From assembly GCA_032717465.1 (NCBI GenBank), contig CM064658.1, positions 4,399,501 through 4,463,500 on the forward strand: DNA of 64,000 nt. Reading direction: 5' to 3'. Numbering within the stretch: position 1 is the first letter of the stretch; each line of letters begins with the position of its first letter. Both the position numbers and the translations under genes were made by a program. This DNA comes from Coenobita brevimanus (lineage: Eukaryota > Arthropoda > Malacostraca > Decapoda > Coenobitidae). The notes under the pieces were generated by a model, which saw only the letters and a program-made list of their open reading frames with translations, was not told where the DNA came from and did no database searches. Below, in pieces: positions 31,845 through 43,664 of this stretch.

Positions 31845-32070
31845 ATTTTGAGATAGTTTGGCCATGTGGAGAGGATGGAGAAGAAAGAGACACTGAAAGT
31901 AAGATGACACGGGAGGGATAGGGAAAGGGAGACCAAGGATGAGAGGGAAGGATGGGATACAGACGAGAAGGGGATATGTGAGCTGGAGAGAGGTCAATCA
32001 GATGGCAGAGGATAATGCGTTTGTGGCCAACCCTAACAGAAATCAGGCGTGTACCAAGACAGGTAGATAA
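31845..32070 (+). mobile_element. Diverged LINE 3' end (duplicated at 33795-34015)
   Basis: Contains TTTGGCCATGTGGAGAGGAT GGAGAAG (FGHVERMEK in translation), GGGAGACCAAGGATGAGAGG, and TTTGTGGCCAACCCTAACAG followed by a GATAATCAGACAG tail, a variant of tail A. Upstream TGTGGGCACCATTACG may belong to it. Many stops. Confidence 0.55.
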
Positions 32071-32589
32071 TCAGACAGAAAGATAAAGATAAAGACAGAA
32101 AGACACATGCAAGGATATACACAGCAACTAATACACAGTGTCACGGGAGTCCAACACAGGATCCTCTAAGCTTATATCAGTAAGGGTAAATAATCCAAGT
32201 ACCACTACAACGTGTCATTTACTTTACTCTTCCTAACTTCAGATGTTTTTACTTGTTACTGGGGCAGCTCTTTCCTTAGGTGTCGTAACATTTTTCACAG
32301 CGACTTTTTCCAGTATTACATCTTAGCCTTCTTTTTTATGTAATTTATTTCTTTTGACATCAATGTTTGTAGTAACATGACGAGATAATGAGGCAAAATA
32401 AGCAGAGTAAATCGCAACCGAAGAAACGTTATGAAATAAGAACTAAACATAATAGTACTGTACATGCTATTTGTTATTTTTGTGTAGATACAGGTCGCGG
32501 CAATAGCATAAGAGATACTACTGAGGTGTAATATGCAGACTAAATCGCTACGGAAGACATAGTACGAATCCCGATGTTCACTATGAATA

Positions 32590-32860
32590 CGGGGGTGAGT
32601 GAGTCTACGTTGCCATGGATACCACTGGTCTTGCCCCTCACCGAAGCGACGTTGCTATCATCCTCACTCGGCGGTGACCAGCATAAAAATGGCGATATTT
32701 CTTTAACTTCACCTTCCAGCTGTGTGTTTTTGGTACAGGCGGATGTGTATATGGTTATTACAACACTGGATCACTTACGTATCGCCTGTGTACCTGAACA
32801 ACATTATTTAAGCCAAAAATAATATTCTTTCAGTATTGCCAATATAAGGAGGAAACGTAC
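32590..32860 (+). mobile_element. Foldback family G, left terminus (duplicated at 34540-34805)
   Basis: GAGTCTACGTTGCCATGGAT ... GGTGACCAGCATAAAAATGG CGATATTTC ... TGTGTTTTTGGTACAGGCGG ... TATTTAAGCCAAAAATAATA. The same order as the ends of the elements at 35.2-37.06, 39.34-41.19 and 44.85-46.96 kb. No matching right end immediately follows, so it is a truncated or rearranged copy. Confidence 0.6.
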
Positions 32861-33399
32861 TATCTCAGTTACACTCTTCAGACATATAAAACAGCTTTAC
32901 TTCCTAGCTTGTAATAAAGTGATGATTTGTATGGTGTTAATATTACAAGTAACTATATTTCCTATGGTGTATCTCCTGTATTTTCCTATTATCCTCGTGG
33001 TAAAATCCAGACTTGGTCAACACATAATCCAGTCTTCAAAAAACCCTACACCTATCCACACCCACTTACAGCCACCCTCTTCCCTCGCACCGCTTCCTTA
33101 GCAATATATTTCTCGTATTTCAGCTCATTATTCTCCTCTGTGACATTAATATCCTTGTGATATTGGAATCATTTGTATCAATATCATACAAGCAGATGCT
33201 GGAGTGTGATGTACTGAACAAGTCGCTATTTAGGAGGTTGGCACTGAGGGGAGTAGGATAAGGAGGAGGTTGATACTAAGTGGAGGATGGATAAGGATTA
33301 GGAGGTTGGCACTGAGAAGGTAAGATTAGGATGAGGAGGAGGTTGGCATCGAGAGTGGGTAGGATTAGGTGTAGGTTGAGGAGGAAGGAGGCAACTCAC

Positions 33400-33467
33400 C
33401 TAGAGGTGTCTTGTGTTTCAGGGCGGTTTGATCTGCTGGTGCGGACGTGGGTGTGGCAGTGCGGGTG
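33400..33467 (-). other. Exon-like cassette, copy 2 (68 bp)
   Basis: Identical to 31454-31521, including both splice sites, as part of the 1.95-kb duplication. Confidence 0.4.
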
Positions 33468-33502
33468 CTGAAATGAGGCAATAGTAAATTAAATACCTAT
33501 TA

Positions 33503-33545
<43 letters not shown>

Positions 33546-35204
33546 TAACATCCTATTGCATACTGTTTGTACCTCATCATGTATTTTATTACCTGACTCG
33601 TCCTACCAGCACACAATTTAAGGAGTCCTTGATTAGTAAAAGGGTTGAACCAAATGTCTATCCTAAACTATATAAGTCATGGAAATAGCAATACCAAAAT
33701 ATCTGTGGGCACCATTACGTGAGAGAGACGATTGAGAAGTGAAGGAGAGTAGGCGTTTTGATGTGGAGGTGGTAAGCACATGAAATGACAGATTTTGAGA
33801 TAGTTTGGCCATGTGGAGAGGATGGAGAAGAAAGAGACACTGAAAGTAAGATGACACGGGAGGGATAGGGAAAGGGAGACCAAGGATGAGAGGGAAGGAT
33901 GGGATACAGACGAGAAGGGGATATGTGAGCTGGAGAGAGGTCAATCAGATGGCAGAGGATAATGCGTTTGTGGCCAACCCTAACAGAAATCAGGCGTGTA
34001 CCAAGACAGGTAGATAATCAGACAGAAAGATAAAGATAAAGACAGAAAGACACATGCAAGGATATACACAGCAACTAATACACAGTGTCACGGGAGTCCA
34101 ACACAGGATCCTCTAAGCTTATATCAGTAAGGGTAAATAATCCAAGTACCACTACAACGTGTCATTTACTTTACTCTTCCTAACTTCAGATGTTTTTACT
34201 TGTTACTGGGGCAGCTCTTTCCTTAGGTGTCGTAACATTTTTCACAGCGACTTTTTCCAGTATTACATCTTAGCCTTCTTTTTTATGTAATTTATTTCTT
34301 TTGACATCAATGTTTGTAGTAACATGACGAGATAATGAGGCAAAATAAGCAGAGTAAATCGCAACCGAAGAAACGTTATGAAATAAGAACTAAACATAAT
34401 AGTACTGTACATGCTATTTGTTATTTTTGTGTAGATACAGGTCGCGGCAATAGCATAAGAGATACTACTGAGGTGTAATATGCAGACTAAATCGCTACGG
34501 AAGACATAGTACGAATCCCGATGTTCACTATGAATACGGGGGTGAGTGAGTCTACGTTGCCATGGATACCACTGGTCTTGCCCCTCACCGAAGCGACGTT
34601 GCTATCATCCTCACTCGGCGGTGACCAGCATAAAAATGGCGATATTTCTTTAACTTCACCTTCCAGCTGTGTGTTTTTGGTACAGGCGGATGTGTATATG
34701 GTTATTACAACACTGGATCACTTACGTATCGCCTGTGTACCTGAACAACATTATTTAAGCCAAAAATAATATTCTTTCAGTATTGCCAATATAAGGAGGA
34801 AACGTACTATCTCAGTTACACTCTTCAGACATATAAAACAGCTTTACTTCCTAGCTTGTAATAAAGTGATGATTTGTATGGTGTTAATATTACAAGTAAC
34901 TATATTTCCTATGGTGTATCTCCTGTATTTTCCTATTATCCTCGTGGTAAAATCCAGACTTGGTCAACACATAATCCAGTCTTCAAAAAACCCTACACCT
35001 ATCCACACCCACTTACAGCCACCCTCTTCCCTCGCACCGCTTCCTTAGCAATATATTTCTCGTATTTCAGCTCATTATTCTCCTCTGTGACATTAATATC
35101 CTTGTGATATTGGAATCATTTGTATCAATATCATACAAGCAGATGCTGGAGTGTGATGTACTGAACAAGTCGCTATAGAATATCTACAGCATACGAATAA
35201 CACA

Positions 35205-37062
35205 ATCCAGCGTCTGCGTTGCCATGGCGACCATATGTTTCCTTGCCCACAGGAGCGACTCCCCTGCCTACCTCTGACCGCGGTGGCCGACAAGAAAATG
35301 ACGATATTTCCACTATTCCATCGTTTAGGACTGTTTCCTTGGTGCAGACGGGTGGGTGTACCGATATTACAATACCGACATAGCTTATTTCTCGCCTGTA
35401 TAGTCGAATAATTGTATTTAAAGCTAAAATGATGCGCGTACCAATGTTACCAACAGTAAAGTACCTTTGTCCACTGATTTCGGTTCGAGATCAAAGGAAT
35501 ATTATAAAGACTGCTAGATTCTCTACCATATATCGTCCTTGCTGTCTTAGCGGTCATAATTCAAAACCATTCTGTGAAATATTCGTGTCTCTCTGTTAAC
35601 TGAATTTATGACATGCAACTTCCGGAGACACCCTGTGATCTGGTAACTGTGTGGGGTGATGCGAGGGTGCGATGGCTGTAGCACCGTATTCGTAAATGAT
35701 CTTAACCATTTCTTACGATAAATATTCCTTTACGGAAGCAAATCGATATCAGAAATCGGTGTGTATGGAGGTATTTCCAGCTAAATATTCAGCCTGGTTT
35801 GGTGGTGAAGTGTTTGGGCGATATACGAGTGAAAACAAAAGGCTCCTGTATACAGGTAAAGGTCGAGAAATGTTATGAATATTACGTCATATTTTGTTAG
35901 AACTTAATGTGTCACGTCAGCTAATGTGGTGCTAATGTGCACTTGATGTCTGCCTTAACTTCACTACATAACTACACCCAAATTGGCAAGTTTCTCAGTC
36001 ACATAAGTTGATAATAATAATACAAAATAGATCAACGGCGCTAAGGTAAAATTATTTTCATTCTGACGTCATTTTTAGGGTGTTGTTGGTGAGAGTGTCA
36101 AGTTGTAACACTAAGAAGAGAAACCCTTGCAAGTAACTAATTGGCTGATCTAAGTTTGTCTCTAGTATCATTATTAGGTCATTCTGGAGGCTGGTAGTCC
36201 GCCTGAAGATGGTACACACTGGCCTCTTGGCCTATACAAGCAATAGCACAAAATTATCTCTTAAATGAAAGAAATCGCCAAGATATCACTCTTGTAATTT
36301 CTGTGTTGTGTTGGTCTCCCTGGCCCAACATGGATGCCAAAGACTGCAGATTCTAGCTTCATAATTTCAGCAGCAAGATCCACAACAGGGGTTGTTTTTT
36401 AACGCTGCTTGAGGTGTTTGTCGCTGATAATATATGGTAATTAACCGTACTGATGTGCTGTTGTGGCTGTGTTAGTGAAAATAAAGTCACAGGAGAGCGT
36501 AGTTCAAACACGCAGGTTATCTAATCTCGTTGAACTGAATCAATGAATCAGCTCGACCAAAGACATTTGTGAGTTCAACCAACACCTCGAGGTCTCACAA
36601 CACCACGCAGTTCCCAGATCTAGATGTGCTAGAGATTTACGAAATTTGATTTTATTATGATAGGAGTAACTATACAATTAAGGCAAAAGACATAAAAAGT
36701 CGTTATTGATAATATTAAACTTTCATGAACTCTAAATTGATTAAAAACAAGAAGACTCAGTAATTTTGCTGAGTTAAGATTGAATCGGCAGGATACTGGT
36801 CTTATTATACTTGAGAACACTGTGAAGCATATTATTTTGCTTTAAAGAATCTTTATCCTCAACGTCTGCAATAAATAACTGGTGTAACTATTGTACTATC
36901 CATATACCCACCCTCCTGCCCCAAAGAAACAATCGGAAAAGATAAAATAATGGAAATATCGTCATTTTTATGTTGGCCACCGAGGAGAGAGGATGACGGA
37001 CGTCGCTCCTGTTCGAGGGAAAACGAGTAGTTTCCATGGCAACGCAGACTCAACTGGTTCAT
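35205..37062. mobile_element. Foldback family G element, ~1.86 kb, long terminal inverted repeats
   Basis: Left end CAGCGTCTGCGTTGCCATGG ... GGTGGCCGACAAGAAAATGA CGATATTTCCA ... TTTCCTTGGTGCAGACGGGT; right end is the inverted counterpart (TTTCCATGGCAACGCAGACT, ATGTTGGCCACCGAGGAGAG). Arms extend ~250 bp with clear divergence. The 1.3-kb interior is AT-rich with no transposase; the 60-codon frame at 35696-35878 is unsupported. Non-autonomous foldback or MITE-like element. Confidence 0.65.
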
Positions 37063-37079
37063 TAAAAATATTTGCTGTT

Positions 37080-37500
37080 CTGGGAGTGCGTGGGTAGGGG
37101 TAGGGGTAGGTGTAGATGGGACCTGATGAGTGTATGTCAGTGTAGGTGGAGTTAGATGGGTGTGAGTGGGTGTAGAAGTGCTGGGATGGGCGTTGATGGA
37201 TGCAGGTGTTTGTGGGAGAGTGTGAGTGGTTGTTGGTAGGCGTGGGTGGATGCAGACTGGTGTGAATTGGTGTAGGTAGGTATGTGTGTAGCTGGGTACA
37301 GTTGCATATGGACGCGTGTTGGGAGTCTACATGGATGAAGGTAAGTGTAGGTTAGTATGTGGGATGCAGGTCGGTGCGGGAGGGCATAGGTGGATGTAGG
37401 TTGGTGTGGGTAGTTATAGGCTGTAGGTGGGTATGGGTGAGTAAAGGTGGGAATGGCTGGGTGTAGTTTGAAGTGGGTGTGTAGCCTATGCGTGTTCATA
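37080..37500. repeat. Degenerate G-rich minisatellite (GTGTAGGTGGG-like)
   Basis: Irregular 10-12-bp units on the + strand. Its complement-type sequence (CACCTACACCCA) fills 38840-39180, so the two G/C-rich flanks of the 30-bp array are roughly inverted to one another. Confidence 0.75.
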
Positions 37501-37784
37501 GAGTGGGGTGTTTGGGGGAAGAAGGAGAGGGAGCCAAAGAACAAGGTGTAAATGACAAACTGACTAGGAATGTGCTAAAGCGAGGTGGTTGTGGAAAAAA
37601 TGAAAAGAAGAGTGAGAACGAGATGGAGAGATATGATGCGAGAGAACTGATGAGAGGGAGGTGGTGCGCTGAGGGTAGCAGGGTCGTTACTGAGTAGGGA
37701 CAAGAGCTTCTGAAAGTCGTTTAGCCGAGGCCACTGCTGACAGAGTGCAGCTTCAGACCAGTGACGTAGCAAAGTCTTCACAGT

Positions 37785-38825
37785 TGGGGGGGCCAAGGTG
37801 TGGCCACGTCCTAATCTAAGGAGGCCACGGTGAGGCCAAGTCCTAATCTGGGGGGCAAGGTGGGACCAAGTCCTAATCTGGGGGGCAAGGTGAGGCCAAG
37901 TCCTAATCTGGGGGGCAAGGTGGGGCCAAGTCCTAATCTGGGGGGCAAGGTGGGACCAAGTCCTAATCTGGAGGGCAAGGTGGGGCCAAGTCCTAATCTG
38001 GAGGGCAAGGTGGGACCAAGTCCTAATCTGGAGGGCAAGGTGGGGCCAAGTCCTAATCTGGAGGGCAAGGTGGGGCCAAGTCCTAATCTGGGGGGCAAGG
38101 TGGGGCCAAGTCCTAATCTGGAGGGCAAGGTGGGGCCAAGTCCTAATCTGGAGGGCAAGGTGGGACCAAGTCCTAATCTGAGGGCCAAGGTGGGGCCAAG
38201 TCCTAATCTGAGGGGCAAGGTGGGGCAAGGTGTCAATCTGGGGGGCAAGGTGGAGCCAAATCCTAATCTGGGGGGCAAGGTGGGGCCAAGTCCTAATCTG
38301 GGAGGCCAAGGTGGGGCCAAGTCACAATCTGGGGGGCAAGGTGGGGCCAAGTCCTAATCTGGGAGGCCAAGGTGGGGCCAAGTCCTAATCTGGGGGCCAA
38401 GGTGGGGCCAAGTCCTAATCTGGAGGGCAAGGTGGGGCCAAGTCCTAATCTGGGGGGCAAGGTGGGGCCAAGTCCTAATCTGGGAGGCCAAGGTGGGGCC
38501 AAGTCACAATCTGGGGGGCAAGGTGGGGCCAAGTCCTAATCTGGGAGGCCAAGGTGGGGCCAAGTCACAATCTGGGGGGCAAGGTGGGGCCAAGTCACAA
38601 TCTGGGGGGCAAGGTGGGGCCAAGTCACAATCTGGGGGGCAAGGTGGGGCCAAGTCACAATCTGGGGGGCAAGGTGGGGCCAAGTCACAATCTGGGGGGC
38701 AAGGTGGGGCCAAGTCACAATCTGGGGGGCAAGGTGGGGCCAAGTCACAATCTGGGGGGCAAGGTGGGGCCAAGCCACAATCTGGGGGGCAAGGTGGGGC
38801 CAAGTCCTAATCTTTGGGGGGGGGG
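37785..38825. repeat. 30-bp minisatellite, about 34 copies
   Basis: Unit GGCAAGGTGGGGCCAAGTCC then TAATCTGGGG. Two variant classes are regionally sorted: TCCTAATCT in the left two-thirds and TCACAATCT in the right third, indicating local homogenisation. The 30-bp period keeps frames open on both strands; these frames are not genes. Confidence 0.95.
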
Positions 38826-38839
38826 GCAAAGTGTGGCCA

Positions 38840-39190
38840 ATAATCACCTACACCCAACCACATCGACATTATAGCCATCCACACCCACTTACTGAAAATG
38901 CATCTCCAACCATCCATGTGCTACCTCAGTCACCCACAATTGCCCACACCCACTCAATCCCACCAAAACCATATCAGAGTTACGTACACTTAACAGATGC
39001 CACCTACACCCACCTAAACTCACCCACAATTACCTACACCCATTTACTGCATAACCACTCACACTAAACCTCACCAATCTACACCCATCCACTCTTACCT
39101 ACACCATCCAACACCGACTTAAAAAACCCTACACCTATCCACTCCCACCTACACCCACTTACACCCACCCTCTTCCCTCGCACCTCTTCC
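38840..39190. repeat. Degenerate C-rich minisatellite (CACCTACACCCA-like)
   Basis: Irregular units; inverted counterpart of 37080-37500. It leads into sequence homologous to 34985-35105. Confidence 0.7.
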
Positions 39191-39339
39191 TTAGCAATAT
39201 ATTTCTCGTATTTCAGATCATTATTCTCTTCCATGACATTAATATCATTCTGATACCGGAATCATTTGTATCAACATCATACAAACAAATACGTGCAGAA
39301 GTAATCACTAGAGAAAATGTAAACCAATAATACAGTCCA

Positions 39340-41193
39340 GCGTCTGCGTTGTCATGGTGATCATTTGTTTCCTTGCCCACGGGAGCGACTTTTCGAGCCA
39401 CCCTCTGGCCTCGGTGGCCGACATAAAAATGACGATATTTCCACTATTCCATCGTTTAGGACTGTTTCCTTGGTGCAGACGGGTGGGTGTACCGATATTA
39501 CAATACCGACATAGCTTATTTCTCGCCTGTATAGTCGAATAATTGTATTTAAAGCTAAAATGATGCGCGTACCAATGTTACCAACAGTAAAGTACCTTTG
39601 TCCACTGATTTCGGTTCGAGATCAAAGGAATATTATAAAGACTGCTAGATTCTCTACCATATATCGTCCTTGCTGTCTTAGCGGTCATAATTCAAAACCA
39701 TTCTGTGAAATATTCGTGTCTCTCTGTTAACTGAATTTATGACATGCAACTTCCGGAGACACCCTGTGATCTGGTAACTGTGTGGGGTGATGCGAGGGTG
39801 CGATGGCTGTAGCACCGTATTCGTAAATGATCTTAACCATTTCTTACGATAAATATTCCTTTACGGAAGCAAATCGGTATCAGAAATCGGTGTGTATGGA
39901 GGTATTTCCAGCTAAATATTCAGCCTGGTTTGGTGGTGAAGTGTTTGGGCGATATACGAGTGAAAACAAAAGGCTCCTGTATACAGGTAAAGGTCGAGAA
40001 ATGTTATGAATATTACGTCATATTTTGTTAGAACTTAATGTGTCACGTCAGCTAATGTGGTGCTAATGTGCACTTGATGTCTGCCTTAACTTCACTACAT
40101 AACTACACCCAAATTGGCAAGTTTCTCAGTCACATAAGTTGATAATAATAATACAAAATAGATCAACGGCGCTAAGGTAAAATTATTTTAATTCTGACGT
40201 CATTTTTAGGGTGTTGTTGGTGAGAGTGTCAAGTTGTAACACTAAGAAGAGAAACCCTTGCAAGTAACTAATTGGCTGATCTAAGTTTGTCTCTAGTATC
40301 ATTATTAGGTCATTCTGGAGGCTGGTAGTCCGCCTGAAGATGGTACACACTGGCCTCTTGGCCTATACAAGCAATAGCACAAAATTATCTCTTAAATGAA
40401 AGAAATCGCCAAGATATCACTCTTGTAATTTCTGTGTTGCGTTGGTCTCCCTGGCCCAACATGGATGCCAAAGACTGCAGATTCTAGCTTCATAATTTCA
40501 GCAGCAAGATCCACAACAGGGGTTGTTTTTTAACGCTGCTTGAGGTGTTTGTCGCTGATAATATATGGTAATTAACTGTACTGATGTGCTGTTGTGGCTG
40601 TGTTAGTGAAAATAAAGTCACAGGAGAGCGTAGTTCAAACACGCAGGTTATCTAATCTCGTTGAACTGAATCAATGAATCAGCTCGACCAAAGACATTTG
40701 TGAGCTCAACCAACACCTCGAGGTCTCACAACACCACGCAGTTCCCAGATCTAGATGTGCTAGAGATTTACGAAATTTGATTTTATTATGATAGGAGTAA
40801 CTATACAATTAAGGCAAAAGACATAAAAAGTCGTTATTGATAATATTAAACTTTCATGAACTCAAAATTGATTAAAAACAAGAAGACTCAGTAATTTTGC
40901 TGAGTTAAGATTGAATCGGCAGGATACTGGTCTTATTATACTTGAGAACACTGTGAAGCATATTATTTTGCTTTAAAGAATCTTTATCCTCAACGTCTGC
41001 AATAAATAACTGGTGTAACTATTGTACTATCCATATACCCACCCTCCTGCCCCAAAGAAACAATCGGAAAAGATAAAATAATGGAAATATCGTCATTTTT
41101 ATGTTGGCCACCGAGGAGAGAGGATGACGGACGTCGCTCCTGTTCGAGGGAAAACGAGTAGTTTCCATGGCAACGCAGACTCAACTGGTTCAT
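39340..41193. mobile_element. Foldback family G element, second copy
   Basis: Matches 35205-37062 at an offset of 4131 bp with only scattered differences (for example AAATCGATATC versus AAATCGGTATC, TTGTGTTGG versus TTGCGTTGG). Homology continues leftward, more diverged, to about 39120 (matching 34985). It ends at TTTGCTGTT, after which the two copies diverge. Confidence 0.7.
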
Positions 41194-41219
41194 TAAAAAT
41201 ATTTGCTGTTTTAGGGGTG

Positions 41220-41600
41220 TGTGCTTGATTTACGACATAAGCAGCTTAGTGGTAAAGACAGTAACATAATAATTCAATGTTTGACGCATTACTTTGACAA
41301 TACAAGCCTTCAGTATCACCTGAACCACAAACCTGAGTAGCTTGCATTTGCTTTTAAGACCGATGTGGGATGACAGTTTTCCTGTTTAACTTGACACCAC
41401 TGTTAAACCAATACTTTTGCTTTTAATATACTTATTTAGGTATAAACGCGATACATAAATGATGCCAGAGTTGTAATGACCCTGTACGCACTCCCCTGTA
41501 CCAAACAGACATGGAAGTTACATTTGTGGAAATGTCAGTTTTACGTGGGCCACCGAGGAGAGAAGATAAGGGGGACGTTGCTCTCTCTCTCTCTTTCTCT
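41220..41600. mobile_element. Foldback family G, isolated right end
   Basis: AGTGGTAAAGACAGTAACAT and GCTTTTAAGACCGATGTGGG are inverted copies of 45160-45275; CCTGTACCAAACAGACATGG and GTGGGCCACCGAGGAGAGAA are the terminal region, with a (CT)n tract as in the 44.9-kb copy. Confidence 0.5.
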
Positions 41601-41984
41601 CTCAGGGGTTCCTAAATGGGAGGGGGGGGGGAAACTGATACTCAATGGGGTGATTAAACAGATAAGGCCAAAATGGCCAAAGTATCCTTTCTGATGTGCT
41701 GTTCGTTATACACAATATGATATATTTACTGACCAAATGCTTTGGATTTTAATCTGGACTTATTTGGAATAATGATTTTTTTTTTTTTTTAGATATCAGA
41801 TAACACATTATACATAATCATGCTACATAAAAATACAGCATGTACAATATTCCTGAACCTTTATAAAAATTTTTATAACACCGCTAGATTCCTTGACGTT
41901 ACTCTTTACAAAGAACAGCTAAATGGAGCCAGAAAATTTTACAGCTGAATTACTGAAAATAACTCCCCCCTGAAGAGTTGACAT
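41601..41984. other. Unassigned AT-rich sequence
   Basis: No gene. A T-run at 41777-41791. It separates an isolated foldback end from the 33-bp array. Confidence 0.4.
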
Positions 41985-43095
41985 GGGCGATCAACGCAGA
42001 CTCACGGTCGTATTATCTCCATGGCAACGCAGACTCACGGTCGTATTATCTCCATGGCAACGCAGACTCATGGTGGTATTATCTCCATGGCAACGCAGAC
42101 TCATGGTGGTATTATCTCCATGGCAACGCAGACTCACGGTCGTATTATCTCCATGGCAACGCAGACTCATGGTGGTATTATCTCCATGGCAACGCAGACT
42201 CATGGTGGTATTATCTCCATGGCAACGCAGACTCATGGTGGTATTATCTCCATAGCAACGCAGACTCATGGTGGTATTATCTCCATGGCAACGCAGACTC
42301 ATGGTGGTATTATCTCCATGGCAACGCAGACTCATGGTGATATTATCTCCATGGCAACGCAGACTCATGGTGGTATTATCTCCATGGCAACGCAGACTCA
42401 TGGTGGTATTATCTCCATGGCAACGCAGACTCATGGTGGTATTATCTCCATGGCAACGCAGACTCACGGTCATATCTCCATGGCAACGCAGACTCACGGT
42501 GGTATTATCTCCATGGCAACGCAGACTCACGGTGGTATTATCGCCATGGCAACGCAGACTGACGGTGGTATTATCTCCATGGCAACGCAGACTGACGGTG
42601 GTATTATCTCCATGGCAACGCAGACTCATGGTGGTATTATCTCCATGGCAACGCAGACTCACGGTGGTATTATCTCCATGGCAACGCAGACTCACGGTGG
42701 TATTATCTCCATGGCAACGCAGGCTCACGGTGGTATTATCTCCATGGCAACGCAGACTGACGGTGGTATTATCTCCATGGCAACGCAGACTGACGGTGGT
42801 ATTATCTCCATGGCAACGCAGACTCATGGTGGTATTATCTCCATGGCAACGCAGACTGACGGTGGTATTATCTCCATGGCAACGCAGACTCACGGTGGTA
42901 TTATCTCCATGGCAACGCAGACTCACGGTGGTATTATCTCCATGGCAACGCAGACTCACGGTGGTATTATCTCCATGGCAACGCAGACTCACGGTGGTAT
43001 TATCTCCATGGCAACGCAGACTCACGGTCGTATTATCTCCATGCAAACGCAGACACACGGTCGTATTATCTCCATGCAAACGCACTCACGGTGGT
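41985..43095. repeat. 33-bp minisatellite, about 33 copies, seeded by the family G terminus
   Basis: Unit CCATGGCAACGCAGACTCA then YGGTGGTATTATCT. The first 20 bp equal the outer end of family G (right end TTTCCATGGCAACGCAGACT at 37035 and 41167). Variants (CAYGG, GACGG, GTCGT) are interspersed; the last two units (43020-43090) are diverged (CCATGCAAACGCA). 33 bp is 11 codons, which explains frames of 364, 371 and 283 codons (MATQTHGGIIS, RCHGDNTTVSL). These are not genes. Confidence 0.95.
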
Positions 43096-43097
43096 AC

Positions 43098-43283
43098 TCC
43101 AATTGGCTTTATTTCGTAACACCTTTACCTTGGTAACTTATTCTGCACTCCACACTCAGCATCTTTACGCGTTATTGATATATACTATATTTATATCAAA
43201 ACCATGTAATTACTAAACAAGACAATGTTAAGGTGTTGTAGGCAGAATTAATCCCTAAAGGATAGGTGTTACGAAGCCTACTA
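43098..43283. mobile_element. MITE family H, copy 1
   Basis: Starts TTATTTCGTAACACCTTTAC and ends GGATAGGTGTTACGAAGCCT, inverted over ~12 bp (TTCGTAACACCT). It matches 44247-44421 along its length. About 185 bp, no coding. Confidence 0.65.
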
Positions 43284-43317
43284 TGCCACCTTAGCTAAGT
43301 ACACATCATAATACACG

Positions 43318-43318
<1 letters not shown>

Positions 43319-43348
<30 letters not shown>

Positions 43349-43361
43349 AGATGATGATGAT

Positions 43362-43452
<91 letters not shown>
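43319..43452. repeat. (GAT)n-(GT)n compound microsatellite
   Basis: (GAT)n 43319-43360 followed by about 44 GT units to 43450. The HTHTHT open frame is an artefact. Confidence 0.95.
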
Positions 43453-43454
<2 letters not shown>

Positions 43455-43590
43455 AACAAAATCTGAAAGTAAATGTGGGATAGAGTAAAAACTGTGGTGT
43501 TTAAGAGGAATGAAGTGATGAAGTGTTTGTGGTGCTGCAGGATTAGGAAATGCATTATGTGTGTGTGTCTTTAATACACTGTTAACTCAC

Positions 43591-43660
43591 CTGGAGGCCC
43601 TTGTGTGTTGCAGAGACGGCTAAGGCTGCTGGTGTGGGCGTGGGGATGGCATTGAGTGTG
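43591..43660 (-). other. Exon-like cassette, diverged copy 3 (70 bp)
   Basis: Minus strand: TTTCCTCTGTCTCATTTCAG acceptor, 70 bp, CTCCAG|gtgagt donor. Open frame TLNAIPTPTPAALAVSATHK then GLQ. It aligns with 31454-31521 (shared CCCACG, CACCAGCAG, ACACAAG) with a net 2-bp indel, and homology extends into the upstream intron (CTATTAATTA). Splice signals are better conserved than the body. Confidence 0.45.
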
Positions 43661-43664
43661 CTGA

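Larger units (their letters stand above)
31282..35175. repeat. Tandem segmental duplication, 2 x ~1.95 kb
   Basis: 31282-33228 and 33229-35175 agree at all positions I checked except for (CA)n length and a GGTGGT versus GGAGGTGGT change near 31820/33770. Each copy holds the end of the purine minisatellite, an exon-like cassette, a (CA)n tract, a LINE 3' end and a foldback terminus. The junction is CGCTAT|TTAGGAGG. Confidence 0.9.

Noticed and set aside
35696..35878. 60-codon frame identical in two foldback copies (also 39827-40009)
   Set aside because: Identity follows from the recent duplication; the diverged third copy (near 45380) does not preserve the frame.
37575..38874. Frames such as GPSPNLGGKV and LGLGPTLPPR repeats
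   Set aside because: Product of the 30-bp array.
41985..43095. CRISPR array
   Set aside because: Units are contiguous with no unique spacers, and the context is eukaryotic.
41991..43136. Frames of 364, 371 and 283 codons on both strands
   Set aside because: Product of the 33-bp array; open on several frames at once.
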